In this document: positions 8,303-15,741 of the stretch, in pieces | Layout of the letters: every line of letters begins with the position of its first letter | Numbering within the stretch: position 1 is the first letter of the stretch | Assembly (NCBI GenBank): GCA_023390335.1 | Contig: JAEWCZ010000013.1 | Location: forward strand, 124,001-188,000 | Length of the DNA stretch: 64,000 nucleotides | Source: Bacillota bacterium | Lineage (GTDB): Bacteria; Bacillota; Clostridia; Acetivibrionales; DSM-1351 | Direction: 5' to 3' | Position numbers and translations under genes: made by a program | The notes under the pieces: model-generated | Database searches by the model: none | What the model saw: the letters and a program-made list of their open reading frames with translations, nothing else | What the model was told of the DNA's origin: nothing

Positions 8303-9649
8303 ATGTCAGTTTTTGAAGGTTTGTCAGGAAAGCTCCAGGAAACAATAAAGAAAATTCGCGGACAGGGCAGAGTATCCGAAAAAGATGTTAAGGATATGAT
8401 GAGAGAAATCAAGCTGGCTCTGCTTGAAGCCGATGTAAATTTTAAGGTTGTTAAGGAATTTATAAGCAAAGTATCTGAAAGAGCGGTAGGTTCTGATGTA
8501 TTAGAGAGCCTTACACCGGGACAGCAGGTAGTTAAGATAGTTCATGAAGAACTGATAGAATTGCTTGGTAGGGAGCAAAGCAAGGTTACATTTGCATCAA
8601 AACCTCCGACAATTTTAATGATGGCGGGGCTTCAGGGTGCAGGTAAAACCACTACGGCGGGAAAACTTGCTAACCTCTTAAGAAAACAGGGTAAAAACCC
8701 TTTGCTTGTTGCTTGTGACGTATATCGTCCGGCCGCTATAAAGCAGCTTCAGGTTTTGGGAAATCAGCTGAGTATTCCTGTATTTACACTGGAGAATAAT
8801 CAGAATCCTGTTCAAATAGCAAAAGAAGCAGTTAGCTTTGCAGAAATGAAACAACACGATCTGGTTATAATTGATACGGCGGGTAGACTCCATATTGACG
8901 AAAAACTTATGGATGAACTTTTAAATATAAAGAATTCAGTTAAGCCTCACGAAATACTTTTGGTTGTTGACTCAATGACAGGTCAGGATGCAGTAAACGT
9001 ATCTGAAACCTTTAATGAAAAGCTTGGTATTGACGGAGTAGTCCTTACCAAACTTGACGGTGACACAAGGGGTGGTGCGGCTCTATCAGTTAAATCAGTT
9101 ACAGGTAAGCCTATAAAATTTGCTGCAATGGGTGAAAAGCTCAATGATATAGAGCCGTTTTTCCCTGACAGAATGGCATCCAGAATACTTGGAATGGGAG
9201 ATGTACTTAGTCTCATAGAAAAAGCTCAGGAAGCATATGACGAGAAAAAGGCTATCGAATTGGAAAAGAAAATGCGTACCATGACATTTACGTTGGAAGA
9301 TTTTCTTGACCAGATGCAGCAGATAAAGAAAATGGGACCTATCGGTGATTTGCTGGGCATGATGCCGGGTGTGGACTCAAAGGCTTTGAAGGACATAGAT
9401 ATTGATGAAAAGCAGATGGGACGTACCGAAGCTATTATCCAGTCAATGACAAGAAAAGAAAGATTGGATCCGTCAATTATAAACGGAAGTCGCAGGAAAA
9501 GAATTTCTGCGGGAAGCGGTACTACCATACAGGAAGTAAATGCACTCTTAAAGCAGTTTGAACAGATGAAAAAAATGATGAAGATGATGAGTGACATGGG
9601 AAAAAAAGGTAAGAAAGGCGGACTTGGCAAGTTCAAGATGCCTTTTTAA
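8303..9649 (+). CDS. ffh: Signal recognition particle protein Ffh (SRP54)
   Basis: A 448-residue SRP GTPase that binds signal sequences and 4.5S RNA and targets ribosomes to the FtsY receptor at the membrane. The N domain covers about 1-85. The G domain has GLQGAGKTT at 109-117 (P-loop), a DTAGR motif near 190 and TKLDG near 246. The C-terminal M domain is rich in methionine (QMKKMMKMMSDMGKKGKK at the end) and contains the RNA-binding SGSG-like stretch (AGSGTT). Length and domain order are normal. GGAGG precedes ATG 8303. Confidence 0.97.
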   Translation: MSVFEGLSGKLQETIKKIRGQGRVSEKDVKDMMREIKLALLEADVNFKVVKEFISKVSERAVGSDVLESLTPGQQVVKIVHEELIELLGREQSKVTFASKPPTILMMAGLQGAGKTTTAGKLANLLRKQGKNPLLVACDVYRPAAIKQLQVLGNQLSIPVFTLENNQNPVQIAKEAVSFAEMKQHDLVIIDTAGRLHIDEKLMDELLNIKNSVKPHEILLVVDSMTGQDAVNVSETFNEKLGIDGVVLTKLDGDTRGGAALSVKSVTGKPIKFAAMGEKLNDIEPFFPDRMASRILGMGDVLSLIEKAQEAYDEKKAIELEKKMRTMTFTLEDFLDQMQQIKKMGPIGDLLGMMPGVDSKALKDIDIDEKQMGRTEAIIQSMTRKERLDPSIINGSRRKRISAGSGTTIQEVNALLKQFEQMKKMMKMMSDMGKKGKKGGLGKFKMPF

Positions 9650-9692
9650 TAAATTGATTTTGATTATAATCCTTTGAAGGAGGTGAAAATAA

Positions 9693-9938
9693 ATGGCAGT
9701 AAAGATTCGTTTAAAGAGAATAGGTGCTAAGAAGAACCCTTTTTACAGAGTAGTTGTTGCTGATTCAAGATATCCAAGAGACGGTAGATTTATCGAGGAA
9801 ATCGGTACTTATAATCCTGTTGTAGAACCAGCTCAGGTTAAAATTGATGCTGAGAAGGCTCAAAAATGGATAAAGAACGGTGCACAACCTACAGATACAG
9901 TTAAGTCACTTCTTAAGAAGCAAGGTATTGTAGAATAA
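9693..9938 (+). CDS. rpsP: 30S ribosomal protein S16
   Basis: An 81-residue ribosomal protein with the family signature MAVKIRLKRIGAKKNPFYR at the N-terminus and GRFIEEIGTYNP. It assembles into the 5' domain of 16S rRNA. AAGGAGGTGA lies just before ATG 9693. It follows ffh by 43 bases, in the usual Firmicute order. Confidence 0.97.
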   Translation: MAVKIRLKRIGAKKNPFYRVVVADSRYPRDGRFIEEIGTYNPVVEPAQVKIDAEKAQKWIKNGAQPTDTVKSLLKKQGIVE

Positions 9939-9954
9939 TTATCTAAAGCATAAA

Positions 9955-9987
9955 ACAAAGGGGCTAAAAGGCCCTTGTGTTTTATTT
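9955..9987 (+). terminator. Hairpin after rpsP
   Basis: ACAA..GGGC (9955-9964) pairs with GCCCTTGT (9971-9978) and is followed by a T-rich tract. The stem has a two-base bulge. It probably attenuates transcription into khpA and does not end the operon fully. Confidence 0.5.
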
Positions 9988-10082
9988 GGCTGGGTTAGCC
10001 TCTTTTATTCTCTTACATATTGAGAATAAAGGAATTCATTTAGTTACAATTCGAAAGCCGCTTTAGGCTCATGGAGGCTAAT

Positions 10083-10316
10083 ATGATGAAAGAATTACTT
10101 GAAAGTATTGCAAGAGCTCTTGTGGATTTTCCAGATGAGGTTTTTGTAAACGAAATTCAAAATGAAAAGTCTATAATTCTTGAACTTAAAGTTGCAAAAG
10201 ACGATATGGGCAAGGTTATAGGCAAACAAGGCAGAATTGCCAAAGCAATCAGAACTGTTGTTAAGGCTGCTGCAGTCAAGGATAACAGAAGAGTGGTTGT
10301 TGACATCATTCAGTAA
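10083..10316 (+). CDS. khpA: KhpA KH-domain RNA-binding protein
   Basis: A 77-residue single-KH-domain protein (former YlqC). The RNA-binding loop is GKVIGKQGRIAKAIR. In other Firmicutes KhpA pairs with KhpB/Jag to bind many transcripts and affect cell-wall growth. I choose ATG 10083 because GGAGG is at 10073-10077; an ATG at 10071 sits on that site. It lies between rpsP and rimM, its usual place. Confidence 0.92.
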   Translation: MMKELLESIARALVDFPDEVFVNEIQNEKSIILELKVAKDDMGKVIGKQGRIAKAIRTVVKAAAVKDNRRVVVDIIQ

Positions 10317-10319
10317 GAT

Positions 10320-10337
10320 AAGGGGCATAAGCCCCTT
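10320..10337 (+). terminator. Short GC hairpin between khpA and rimM
   Basis: AAGGGGC (10320-10326) pairs perfectly with GCCCCTT (10331-10337) around a four-base loop. No long T run follows, so it may act as an RNA-stability or attenuation element within the operon. Confidence 0.6.
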
Positions 10338-10384
10338 TACTTGCGTTTGAAAGATTATATTTTCAGTAAAGGCAAGGTGATAAT

Positions 10385-10894
10385 ATGCTGGAATATTTGA
10401 TTATAGGACAATTGATAAATACCCATGGCGTAAAGGGCGAACTAAAGGCAACAGCTCAAACTGATGACCCTCAGAGGTTCAGAAAACTAAAATGGGTTTA
10501 TATAGATAAAAATGGCAGTCTTGAAAAGTACAATATAAGTGGCGTTAAATTTTTCAAGCAGTTTGTTATTATAAAATTTGAGGGTATTGACAGCATAGAA
10601 GAAGCTGAGAAGTTAAAGGGCTTTTACATTAAAGTGGACAGAGCAAATGCTATAAAGCTCCCTAAAAACTCATTTTTTATAACCGATATTATCGGCTTGA
10701 AGGTTTATGATGAAAACAATCAACTTCTTGGTGAATTAAAGGATGTAATACAGACGGGCAGCAACGATGTATATGTTGTAAGAGATTCTGATGCAAAAGA
10801 GATTCTTATACCTGCACTAAAGAGTGTTGTTAAGGAAATTTCCATAGAAGAAGGAAAAATTTCAGTTATATTACCGAAAGGATTGCTTGATTAA
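10385..10894 (+). CDS. rimM: 16S rRNA processing protein RimM
   Basis: A 169-residue 30S maturation factor. The N-terminal RimM domain (about 5-85) begins YLIIGQLINTHGVKGELK, and a PRC-barrel domain (about 95-168) contains FFITDIIGLKV and KEILIPALKSVV. It helps fold the 3' domain of 16S rRNA and binds S19. AAGGTG precedes ATG 10385. The stop codon overlaps the start of trmD by one base, so translation is probably coupled. Confidence 0.95.
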   Translation: MLEYLIIGQLINTHGVKGELKATAQTDDPQRFRKLKWVYIDKNGSLEKYNISGVKFFKQFVIIKFEGIDSIEEAEKLKGFYIKVDRANAIKLPKNSFFITDIIGLKVYDENNQLLGELKDVIQTGSNDVYVVRDSDAKEILIPALKSVVKEISIEEGKISVILPKGLLD

Positions 10895-11583
10895 TGAAAT
10901 TTGACGTGTTAACGCTGTTTCCGGAATTATTTGTTAGCGTAATGGGAGAAAGCATTATCGGGCGTGCCCAGAAAAACGGCCTTGTTGAAATAAATGCGGT
11001 AAATATAAGAGACTATTCAAAAGACAAGCACAGAAAAGTAGATGATTACCCTTTTGGCGGAGGCAACGGGATGGTAATGACGTGCCAGCCTGTCATAGAT
11101 GCCTACAAGACCATAACAGAAGAAATGGTGCAAAAGCCAAAGGTAATATACATGAGTCCACAGGGGAAAGTATTAACCCAGGAAATGGCTAAGGAGCTAT
11201 CAAAGCAGGAACATCTTATACTTTTATGCGGACACTATGAAGGTATAGATGAACGTATAATAGAAGAAATAGTTGATGAAGAAATTTCTATAGGCGATTA
11301 TGTACTGACAGGTGGTGAGCTACCGGCTATGGTACTTATTGATTGTGTTAGCAGGCTTATTCCCGGAGTTTTGTCAACAGAAGGTTCTTTCAGTGACGAG
11401 TCACATTTCAATGGTCTGCTGGAATATCCTCAGTATACAAGACCTGCAGATTATAATGGGAATATAGTTCCTGACGTATTGTTGTCAGGACATCATGCAA
11501 ATATAGAGAAATGGCGGATGCAGCAATCTTTGGATAGAACCAGGGAAAAGAGACCTGACTTATATGATAAATTTCAAAAATAA
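10894..11583 (+). CDS. trmD: tRNA (guanine37-N1)-methyltransferase TrmD
   Basis: A 229-residue SPOUT-fold enzyme that methylates G37 of tRNA using S-adenosylmethionine. It has the opening MKFDVLTLFPELF, YPFGGGNGMVM, the trefoil-knot cofactor loops LCGHYEGIDER and ISIGDYVLTGGELP, and the C-terminal RTREKRPDL. Length is normal. It overlaps rimM by one base. In most Firmicutes rplS follows directly; here a terminator and an inserted gene island follow instead. Confidence 0.97.
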   Translation: MKFDVLTLFPELFVSVMGESIIGRAQKNGLVEINAVNIRDYSKDKHRKVDDYPFGGGNGMVMTCQPVIDAYKTITEEMVQKPKVIYMSPQGKVLTQEMAKELSKQEHLILLCGHYEGIDERIIEEIVDEEISIGDYVLTGGELPAMVLIDCVSRLIPGVLSTEGSFSDESHFNGLLEYPQYTRPADYNGNIVPDVLLSGHHANIEKWRMQQSLDRTREKRPDLYDKFQK

Positions 11584-11600
11584 TATTAAGTGATAAATTG

Positions 11601-11634
11601 GCATTGCTCATAAATCTGAGTAGTGCTTTTTTTA
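11601..11634 (+). terminator. Terminator after trmD
   Basis: GCATTGCTCA (11601-11610) pairs with TGAGTAGTGC (11617-11626), using G-U pairs, and a run of seven T follows. It closes the ylxM-trmD operon before the inserted sulfur/nitrogenase-like island. Confidence 0.8.
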
Positions 11635-11648
11635 TTTTCATATATCTA

Positions 11649-11677
11649 TTGACAAATAATTCAAGTCATAATATACT
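11649..11677 (+). promoter_or_regulatory. Strong candidate promoter of the sulfur/nitrogenase-like island
   Basis: A perfect -35 TTGACA (11649-11654), a 17-base spacer and TATACT (11672-11677). It lies just after the trmD terminator and about 78 bases before the small DUF2292 gene, so it probably starts the island transcript. Confidence 0.7.
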
Positions 11678-11754
11678 ATCAATAACATATAAAACATATA
11701 TGATTTATAAACAAACTAGGAATTACTTAATTAGAACGAAAAGGTGGTGCTGTT

Positions 11755-11925
11755 ATGAGTCAACATCAAGAAAATATTGAACAATCGAAAATACCAATAA
11801 CAGAGCAAGATATTAAAAAGCTTCACGATATGGCCAAATCTTTAAGGTATGGCTCAATCACCCTGGTTTTTCAGGACGGAAATCTGATACAATTGGAGAA
11901 AAACGAAAAAGTCAGGGTAAAATAA
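11755..11925 (+). CDS. Small YezD-like (DUF2292) protein
   Basis: A 56-residue protein, too short for many gene finders. The second half, SLRYGSITLVFQDGNLIQLEKNEKVR, matches the DUF2292/YezD pattern (a YGSI strand, then DG..IQIE and a basic end). AAGGTGG precedes ATG 11755. Members are, as I recall, often next to sulfate or sulfur amino-acid genes; the function is unknown. A hairpin with a T run lies between it and the NifB-like gene, so it may be the first gene of an attenuated operon. Confidence 0.75.
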   Translation: MSQHQENIEQSKIPITEQDIKKLHDMAKSLRYGSITLVFQDGNLIQLEKNEKVRVK

Positions 11926-11988
11926 TAGAATAGAATTATATTACATATTATTTTTAATGATATAGATTTAGTTGACTAAAAAAATTAG

Positions 11989-12031
11989 AGGCTAAGTTAA
12001 AACCATTGTTGGTTTTGCTTGGCTTTTTTTT
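11989..12031 (+). terminator. Terminator or attenuator in front of the nifB-like gene
   Basis: AGGCTAAG..AAAACC (11989-12004) pairs with GGTTTTgCTTGGCT (12011-12024), followed by eight T. No separate good promoter is visible in the roughly 30 bases left before the next gene, so conditional readthrough is possible. Confidence 0.75.
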
Positions 12032-12061
12032 ATTGCATAAAAACGCAAAGGGGGCCGCACT

Positions 12062-12970
12062 ATGACAAACTGCTGCAAGGCTGAAATCGAAGAAGTTCAA
12101 ACTAATCAAAAATTTAATCACCTTTTAGGAAAACACCCGTGCTTTAGTGCAAGAGCACATTTTAAATACGGAAGAATACATTTGCCTGTAAGTCCTACAT
12201 GCAATATTCAGTGTAAATTCTGCAAAAGAAGCATCAATAAACTTGAAAACAGGCCGGGAGTTGCAGCAAAAGTACTTATTCCAGAGGAAGCGGTTAAAAT
12301 TGTGGCTAAAGCTTTGGAACTTTGTCCTGAAATAAGTGTGATAGGCATTGCAGGCCCAGGAGAAACACTGGCCACAGAAAATGCTCTTGAGACTTTTGAA
12401 ATGTTGGACTCTGAATACCCCGATTTAATTAAATGTCTTAGTACAAACGGGCTTATGCTAGACAAATACTCCGAGAGAATCATTAATTCAGGTATAAAAA
12501 CAGTATCGGTTACAGTAAACGCTGTCGATCCGGAAATTCTACAGAATATCTGTACCGGAATATTTTGGAATGGAAGCTATTTAGAAGGTTATGAGGGGGC
12601 TGAAAAGCTTATACAAGAACAAATAAAGGGAATAGAAAAACTTAGCAGCAAAGGTATAGCTGTAAAAGTGAATGTTGTGCTGATACCGGATATGAATTAC
12701 GAACATATTGAAGAAATTGCGAGGGTGGTCTCGAAAGCCGGGGCATCCATTATAAATATAATTCCACTTATTCCGCAGCATGAAATGAAAGGTTTCACAC
12801 CACCTGATTGCAATGAATTGAACAATGCCAGAGAGTGGGCAGGAAGATATCTGAACGTTTTCAAACATTGTAGGCAATGTAGGGCAGATGCCTGCGGTAT
12901 TCCGGGAAAAGGTAAGGAGCTTGGAAATTTACTCTATGATCTTCCCCTGGAAACTTTTTCCCATGGCTAA
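12062..12970 (+). CDS. NifB-like radical SAM cofactor-maturase
   Basis: A 302-residue radical SAM protein. The motif CNIQCKFCKR (CxxxCxxC, about residues 45-52) binds the SAM-cleaving 4Fe-4S cluster, and HPCFSARAHFKYGRIHLPVSPTCN is characteristic of NifB. GIAGPGETLA is the glycine-rich SAM motif, and a C-terminal CRQCRADACG cysteine group probably binds further clusters. In nitrogenases NifB builds the 8Fe carbide precursor of the active-site cofactor. This is the short form lacking the fused NifX-like tail; that domain is the separate next gene. The presence of a NifB here argues that the downstream reductase carries a complex NifB-derived cofactor. Confidence 0.85.
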   Translation: MTNCCKAEIEEVQTNQKFNHLLGKHPCFSARAHFKYGRIHLPVSPTCNIQCKFCKRSINKLENRPGVAAKVLIPEEAVKIVAKALELCPEISVIGIAGPGETLATENALETFEMLDSEYPDLIKCLSTNGLMLDKYSERIINSGIKTVSVTVNAVDPEILQNICTGIFWNGSYLEGYEGAEKLIQEQIKGIEKLSSKGIAVKVNVVLIPDMNYEHIEEIARVVSKAGASIINIIPLIPQHEMKGFTPPDCNELNNAREWAGRYLNVFKHCRQCRADACGIPGKGKELGNLLYDLPLETFSHG

Positions 12971-12997
12971 TAATAAACAACTAATTGGGAGGCTAAT

Positions 12998-13345
12998 ATG
13001 GCTTATAAAATAGCAGTAGCCAGCAGTGACGGCAAGGTCGTAAACCAGCATTTCGGCCACTGTAGGCAGTTTTTAATATTTGAAACAGACGATTCGGGTA
13101 AATGGGAGTTTCTTGAAAAGAGAAACACGTTTCCTGCCTGCAGCACTGGTGAACATAGTGAAGTATCTATGCAACAGGTTGTGACACTACTTGAAGACTG
13201 TAAAGCGGTGGCTGCTGCACAAATAGGTTTGGGCGCCGTTCAAGCTCTGACGTTGGCACGAATAAGGGCCTTTAACGCTGTAGGTCTTATAGAACAGGTT
13301 CTTGAAAAAGTTAATGAAACTTTAAATAAAAAGACAGAAAGCTAA
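12998..13345 (+). CDS. NifX/NafY-like cofactor-carrier domain protein
   Basis: A 115-residue single-domain protein of the dinitrogenase iron-molybdenum cofactor-binding family. Typical features are MAYKIAVASSDGKVVNQHFGHC at the N-terminus and AAQIGLGAVQAL in the second half. Relatives carry or shield NifB-co or FeMo-co during maturation. The gene begins 27 bases after the NifB-like gene with GGAGG upstream and ends 17 bases before the NifH-like gene, so it belongs to the same operon. Confidence 0.85.
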   Translation: MAYKIAVASSDGKVVNQHFGHCRQFLIFETDDSGKWEFLEKRNTFPACSTGEHSEVSMQQVVTLLEDCKAVAAAQIGLGAVQALTLARIRAFNAVGLIEQVLEKVNETLNKKTES

Positions 13346-13362
13346 TTTTGGGAGGTTATAAA

Positions 13363-14241
13363 ATGGCAAAGAAAATCAAACAAATTGCAATTTATGGAAA
13401 AGGGGGCATTGGTAAATCAACTACAACTTCAAATATAAGTGCTGCTCTTTCTGCTGCAGGTTACAAGGTAATGCAGTTTGGGTGCGACCCAAAGAGTGAT
13501 TCAACAAATACACTGAGGGGCGGAAATTACATTCCCACTGTTTTAGACACACTTAGGGAAAAAAATACGGTAAAGGCTCACGAAGTTATTTTTGAGGGGT
13601 TTAACGGAATTTACTGCGTAGAGGCAGGCGGCCCTGCCCCGGGTGTGGGATGTGCCGGAAGAGGTATTATTACAGCGGTTCAGTTGTTCAAACAGCAGAA
13701 TATTTTTGAAGAGCTTGATTTGGACTATGTTATATATGATGTTCTTGGAGATGTTGTTTGTGGCGGGTTCGCCGTTCCAATAAGGGAAGGAATTGCAGAA
13801 CATGTTTTTACGGTTTCATCGGCTGATTTTATGGCAGTTTACGCTGCGAACAATCTGTTTAAGGGAATACACAAGTATTCAAATTCAGGGGGAGCCTTAC
13901 TTGGTGGTGTCATAGCAAATTCTATAAATGCACCTTATGCAAAGGATATTATAGACGATTTTGCAAAACAGACTCATACCCAGGTAGTTGAATATGTACC
14001 GAGATCGGTAACAGTTACTCAAAGCGAATTACAAGGAAAAACAACCATAGAGGCTGCCCCAGACTCACAACAGGCAAAAGTATATAAGGCTTTAGCTGCA
14101 AAAATAGCAGGACATGAGGAATCAAAGGTACCTTCACCGTTGGAAGTGAAGGAACTCAGGAACTGGGCTGCTAAATGGGGAGATTATTTGCTGGCGCTTG
14201 AAACAGGAGAAATCAGAACGGAAGCAGCAGGAAATCTATAA
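13363..14241 (+). CDS. NifH-like reductase ATPase (nitrogenase-like iron protein)
   Basis: A 292-residue NifH homolog. YGKGGIGKST (residues 11-20) is the P-loop. Cys97 in GVGCAGRG and Cys133 in VVCGGFAVP are the ligands of the 4Fe-4S cluster bridged between two subunits. DPKSDST is switch I. It should donate electrons to the NifD/K-like proteins with ATP hydrolysis. I start at ATG 13363 after GGGAGG; an upstream TTG at 13348 would overlap that site. Its neighbours (NifB, NifX, D, K and sulfur genes) suggest a MarH-type reductase of methylthio-alkane reductase and not a classical NifH, but the ATPase itself cannot decide this. Confidence 0.88.
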   Translation: MAKKIKQIAIYGKGGIGKSTTTSNISAALSAAGYKVMQFGCDPKSDSTNTLRGGNYIPTVLDTLREKNTVKAHEVIFEGFNGIYCVEAGGPAPGVGCAGRGIITAVQLFKQQNIFEELDLDYVIYDVLGDVVCGGFAVPIREGIAEHVFTVSSADFMAVYAANNLFKGIHKYSNSGGALLGGVIANSINAPYAKDIIDDFAKQTHTQVVEYVPRSVTVTQSELQGKTTIEAAPDSQQAKVYKALAAKIAGHEESKVPSPLEVKELRNWAAKWGDYLLALETGEIRTEAAGNL

Positions 14242-14259
14242 TAAAGGGGACTGAAAAAA

Positions 14260-15741
14260 TTGAGCAACATAAATATAAAAAGCCCGGAAGTTCAGGTAAG
14301 AGAAGTGCGGTTAGGTTCCATAACAGGATTTGAAGGAACAGCCGGGGAGCTTGTAAGGTGTGCCAGAGCAGGTAATTTGCAGGATAAATCAAGGAGCTTC
14401 AGCCAGTGTATGGGCTGCAGCTCCAGAAACGCATTCTGCCAACTGTCAATGATAAAAGATGCAGTTGTTGTTAATCATGCACCAGTAGGTTGCTCGGGGG
14501 ATTTTTTTGGCTTCAATTTCACGTATAGGGTAGGGCAGATGGAAAGAAATCTGCCTCCCACAATAGGCAGATATTTTAATACAAATATTGAAGAAAAGGA
14601 TACAATTTTCGGAGCTACCCAAAAGCTTGAAGCAACTATAAGGGAGGTATATACAAGGCTTAAACCAAATGCTGTTTTTATAACTACCTCCTGTGCATCT
14701 TCTATCATAGGGGATGATGTAGAGTCAGTAGCCAACAATTTGACTGATGAACTTGGAATACCTGTAGTAGCTTGTTTTTGCGAAGGGTTCAGGTCTAAAA
14801 TATGGACTACGGGTTTTGATTCTGCCTACCATTCTATAGTCCGCAAAATAGTAAAACCACCTAGAAAAAATAGTAACAAGGTTAACATAATTAACTTCTG
14901 GGGTTCTCATATTTTTGACGAGCTTTTAAAGCCCTTGGGTTATGAACCCAACTATATAGTACCATTTTCAACTATTGCCGATTTGGAATACATATCGGAG
15001 GCAGCTGCAACCATCCAGATATGCCCTACACTGGGGACTTATTTCGGAGCTGCTTTAGAGGAGATATACGGGGTACCTGAAATTAAGGCACCTCCGGCAT
15101 ATGGTATTAACGGTACTGATAACTGGATGAGAGAATTGGGTAAGGTACTGAACAGACAGGAAGAAGTAGAAGAAATAATCGTTAAAGAGCATATAAGGGT
15201 TATTCCCATTCTTGATGAATACAGAGAAAAGTTAAAAGGTAAAACAGCTTACGTTACAGCCGGAGCATCCCATGGTCACGCTTTGATTGCTCTCTTAAGA
15301 GAGCTAGGGTTATCTGTGCAAGGGGCTGCCATATTCCACCATGACCCTGTTTATGATAACGGTGAGCCTGATTCTGACACTCTGTTACATACAATAAACA
15401 CATATGGTGATGTACATAATTACAATGTCTGCAATAAGCAGGCTTTTGAACTTGTAAATATTTTAAACAGGATAAGGCCGGATATTATGATTGCAAGGCA
15501 TGGGGGAATGACGCTGTGGGGAGCAAAGCTTGGAATACCTACATTACTCATAGGAGATGAACAATTTGGCTTCGGATATCAGGGGGTTCTTAATTATGCT
15601 GAAAGAATATTAGAAACCCTTGATAACAAGGAATTTGTTTCCAACTTATCAAAACACAGCTCAATGCCATATACAAAATGGTGGCTTGACCAAAACCCAT
15701 TCTCATTTCTCGGAGGTAATGTGCATGTTGAAGTTTATTGA
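14260..15741 (+). CDS. NifD-like catalytic subunit, probable MarD-type reductase
   Basis: A 493-residue homolog of the nitrogenase alpha subunit. Cys50/53/60 (QCMGCSSRNAFC), Cys78 (VGCSGD) and Cys145 (TTSCASSIIGDD) lie where NifD supplies P-cluster ligands. Cys255 (IQICPTLGTYFG) aligns with the FeMo-cofactor cysteine (Azotobacter Cys275). At the position of the cofactor histidine (His442) I see LLIGDEQFGFGY with no His, so the cofactor must sit differently. The C-terminal half ends GYQGVLNYA. Known relatives with this pattern include the methylthio-alkane reductases, which release methanethiol from methylthio compounds. The start is TTG 14260 after GGGG. It overlaps the next gene by 17 bases. 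Substrate is inferred from context only. Confidence 0.8.
   Translation: MSNINIKSPEVQVREVRLGSITGFEGTAGELVRCARAGNLQDKSRSFSQCMGCSSRNAFCQLSMIKDAVVVNHAPVGCSGDFFGFNFTYRVGQMERNLPPTIGRYFNTNIEEKDTIFGATQKLEATIREVYTRLKPNAVFITTSCASSIIGDDVESVANNLTDELGIPVVACFCEGFRSKIWTTGFDSAYHSIVRKIVKPPRKNSNKVNIINFWGSHIFDELLKPLGYEPNYIVPFSTIADLEYISEAAATIQICPTLGTYFGAALEEIYGVPEIKAPPAYGINGTDNWMRELGKVLNRQEEVEEIIVKEHIRVIPILDEYREKLKGKTAYVTAGASHGHALIALLRELGLSVQGAAIFHHDPVYDNGEPDSDTLLHTINTYGDVHNYNVCNKQAFELVNILNRIRPDIMIARHGGMTLWGAKLGIPTLLIGDEQFGFGYQGVLNYAERILETLDNKEFVSNLSKHSSMPYTKWWLDQNPFSFLGGNVHVEVY

Noticed and set aside
15620..15724. Extended N-terminus of the NifK-like protein
   Set aside because: It lies in the coding end of the NifD-like gene; GGAGGT at 15712 places the start at 15725.
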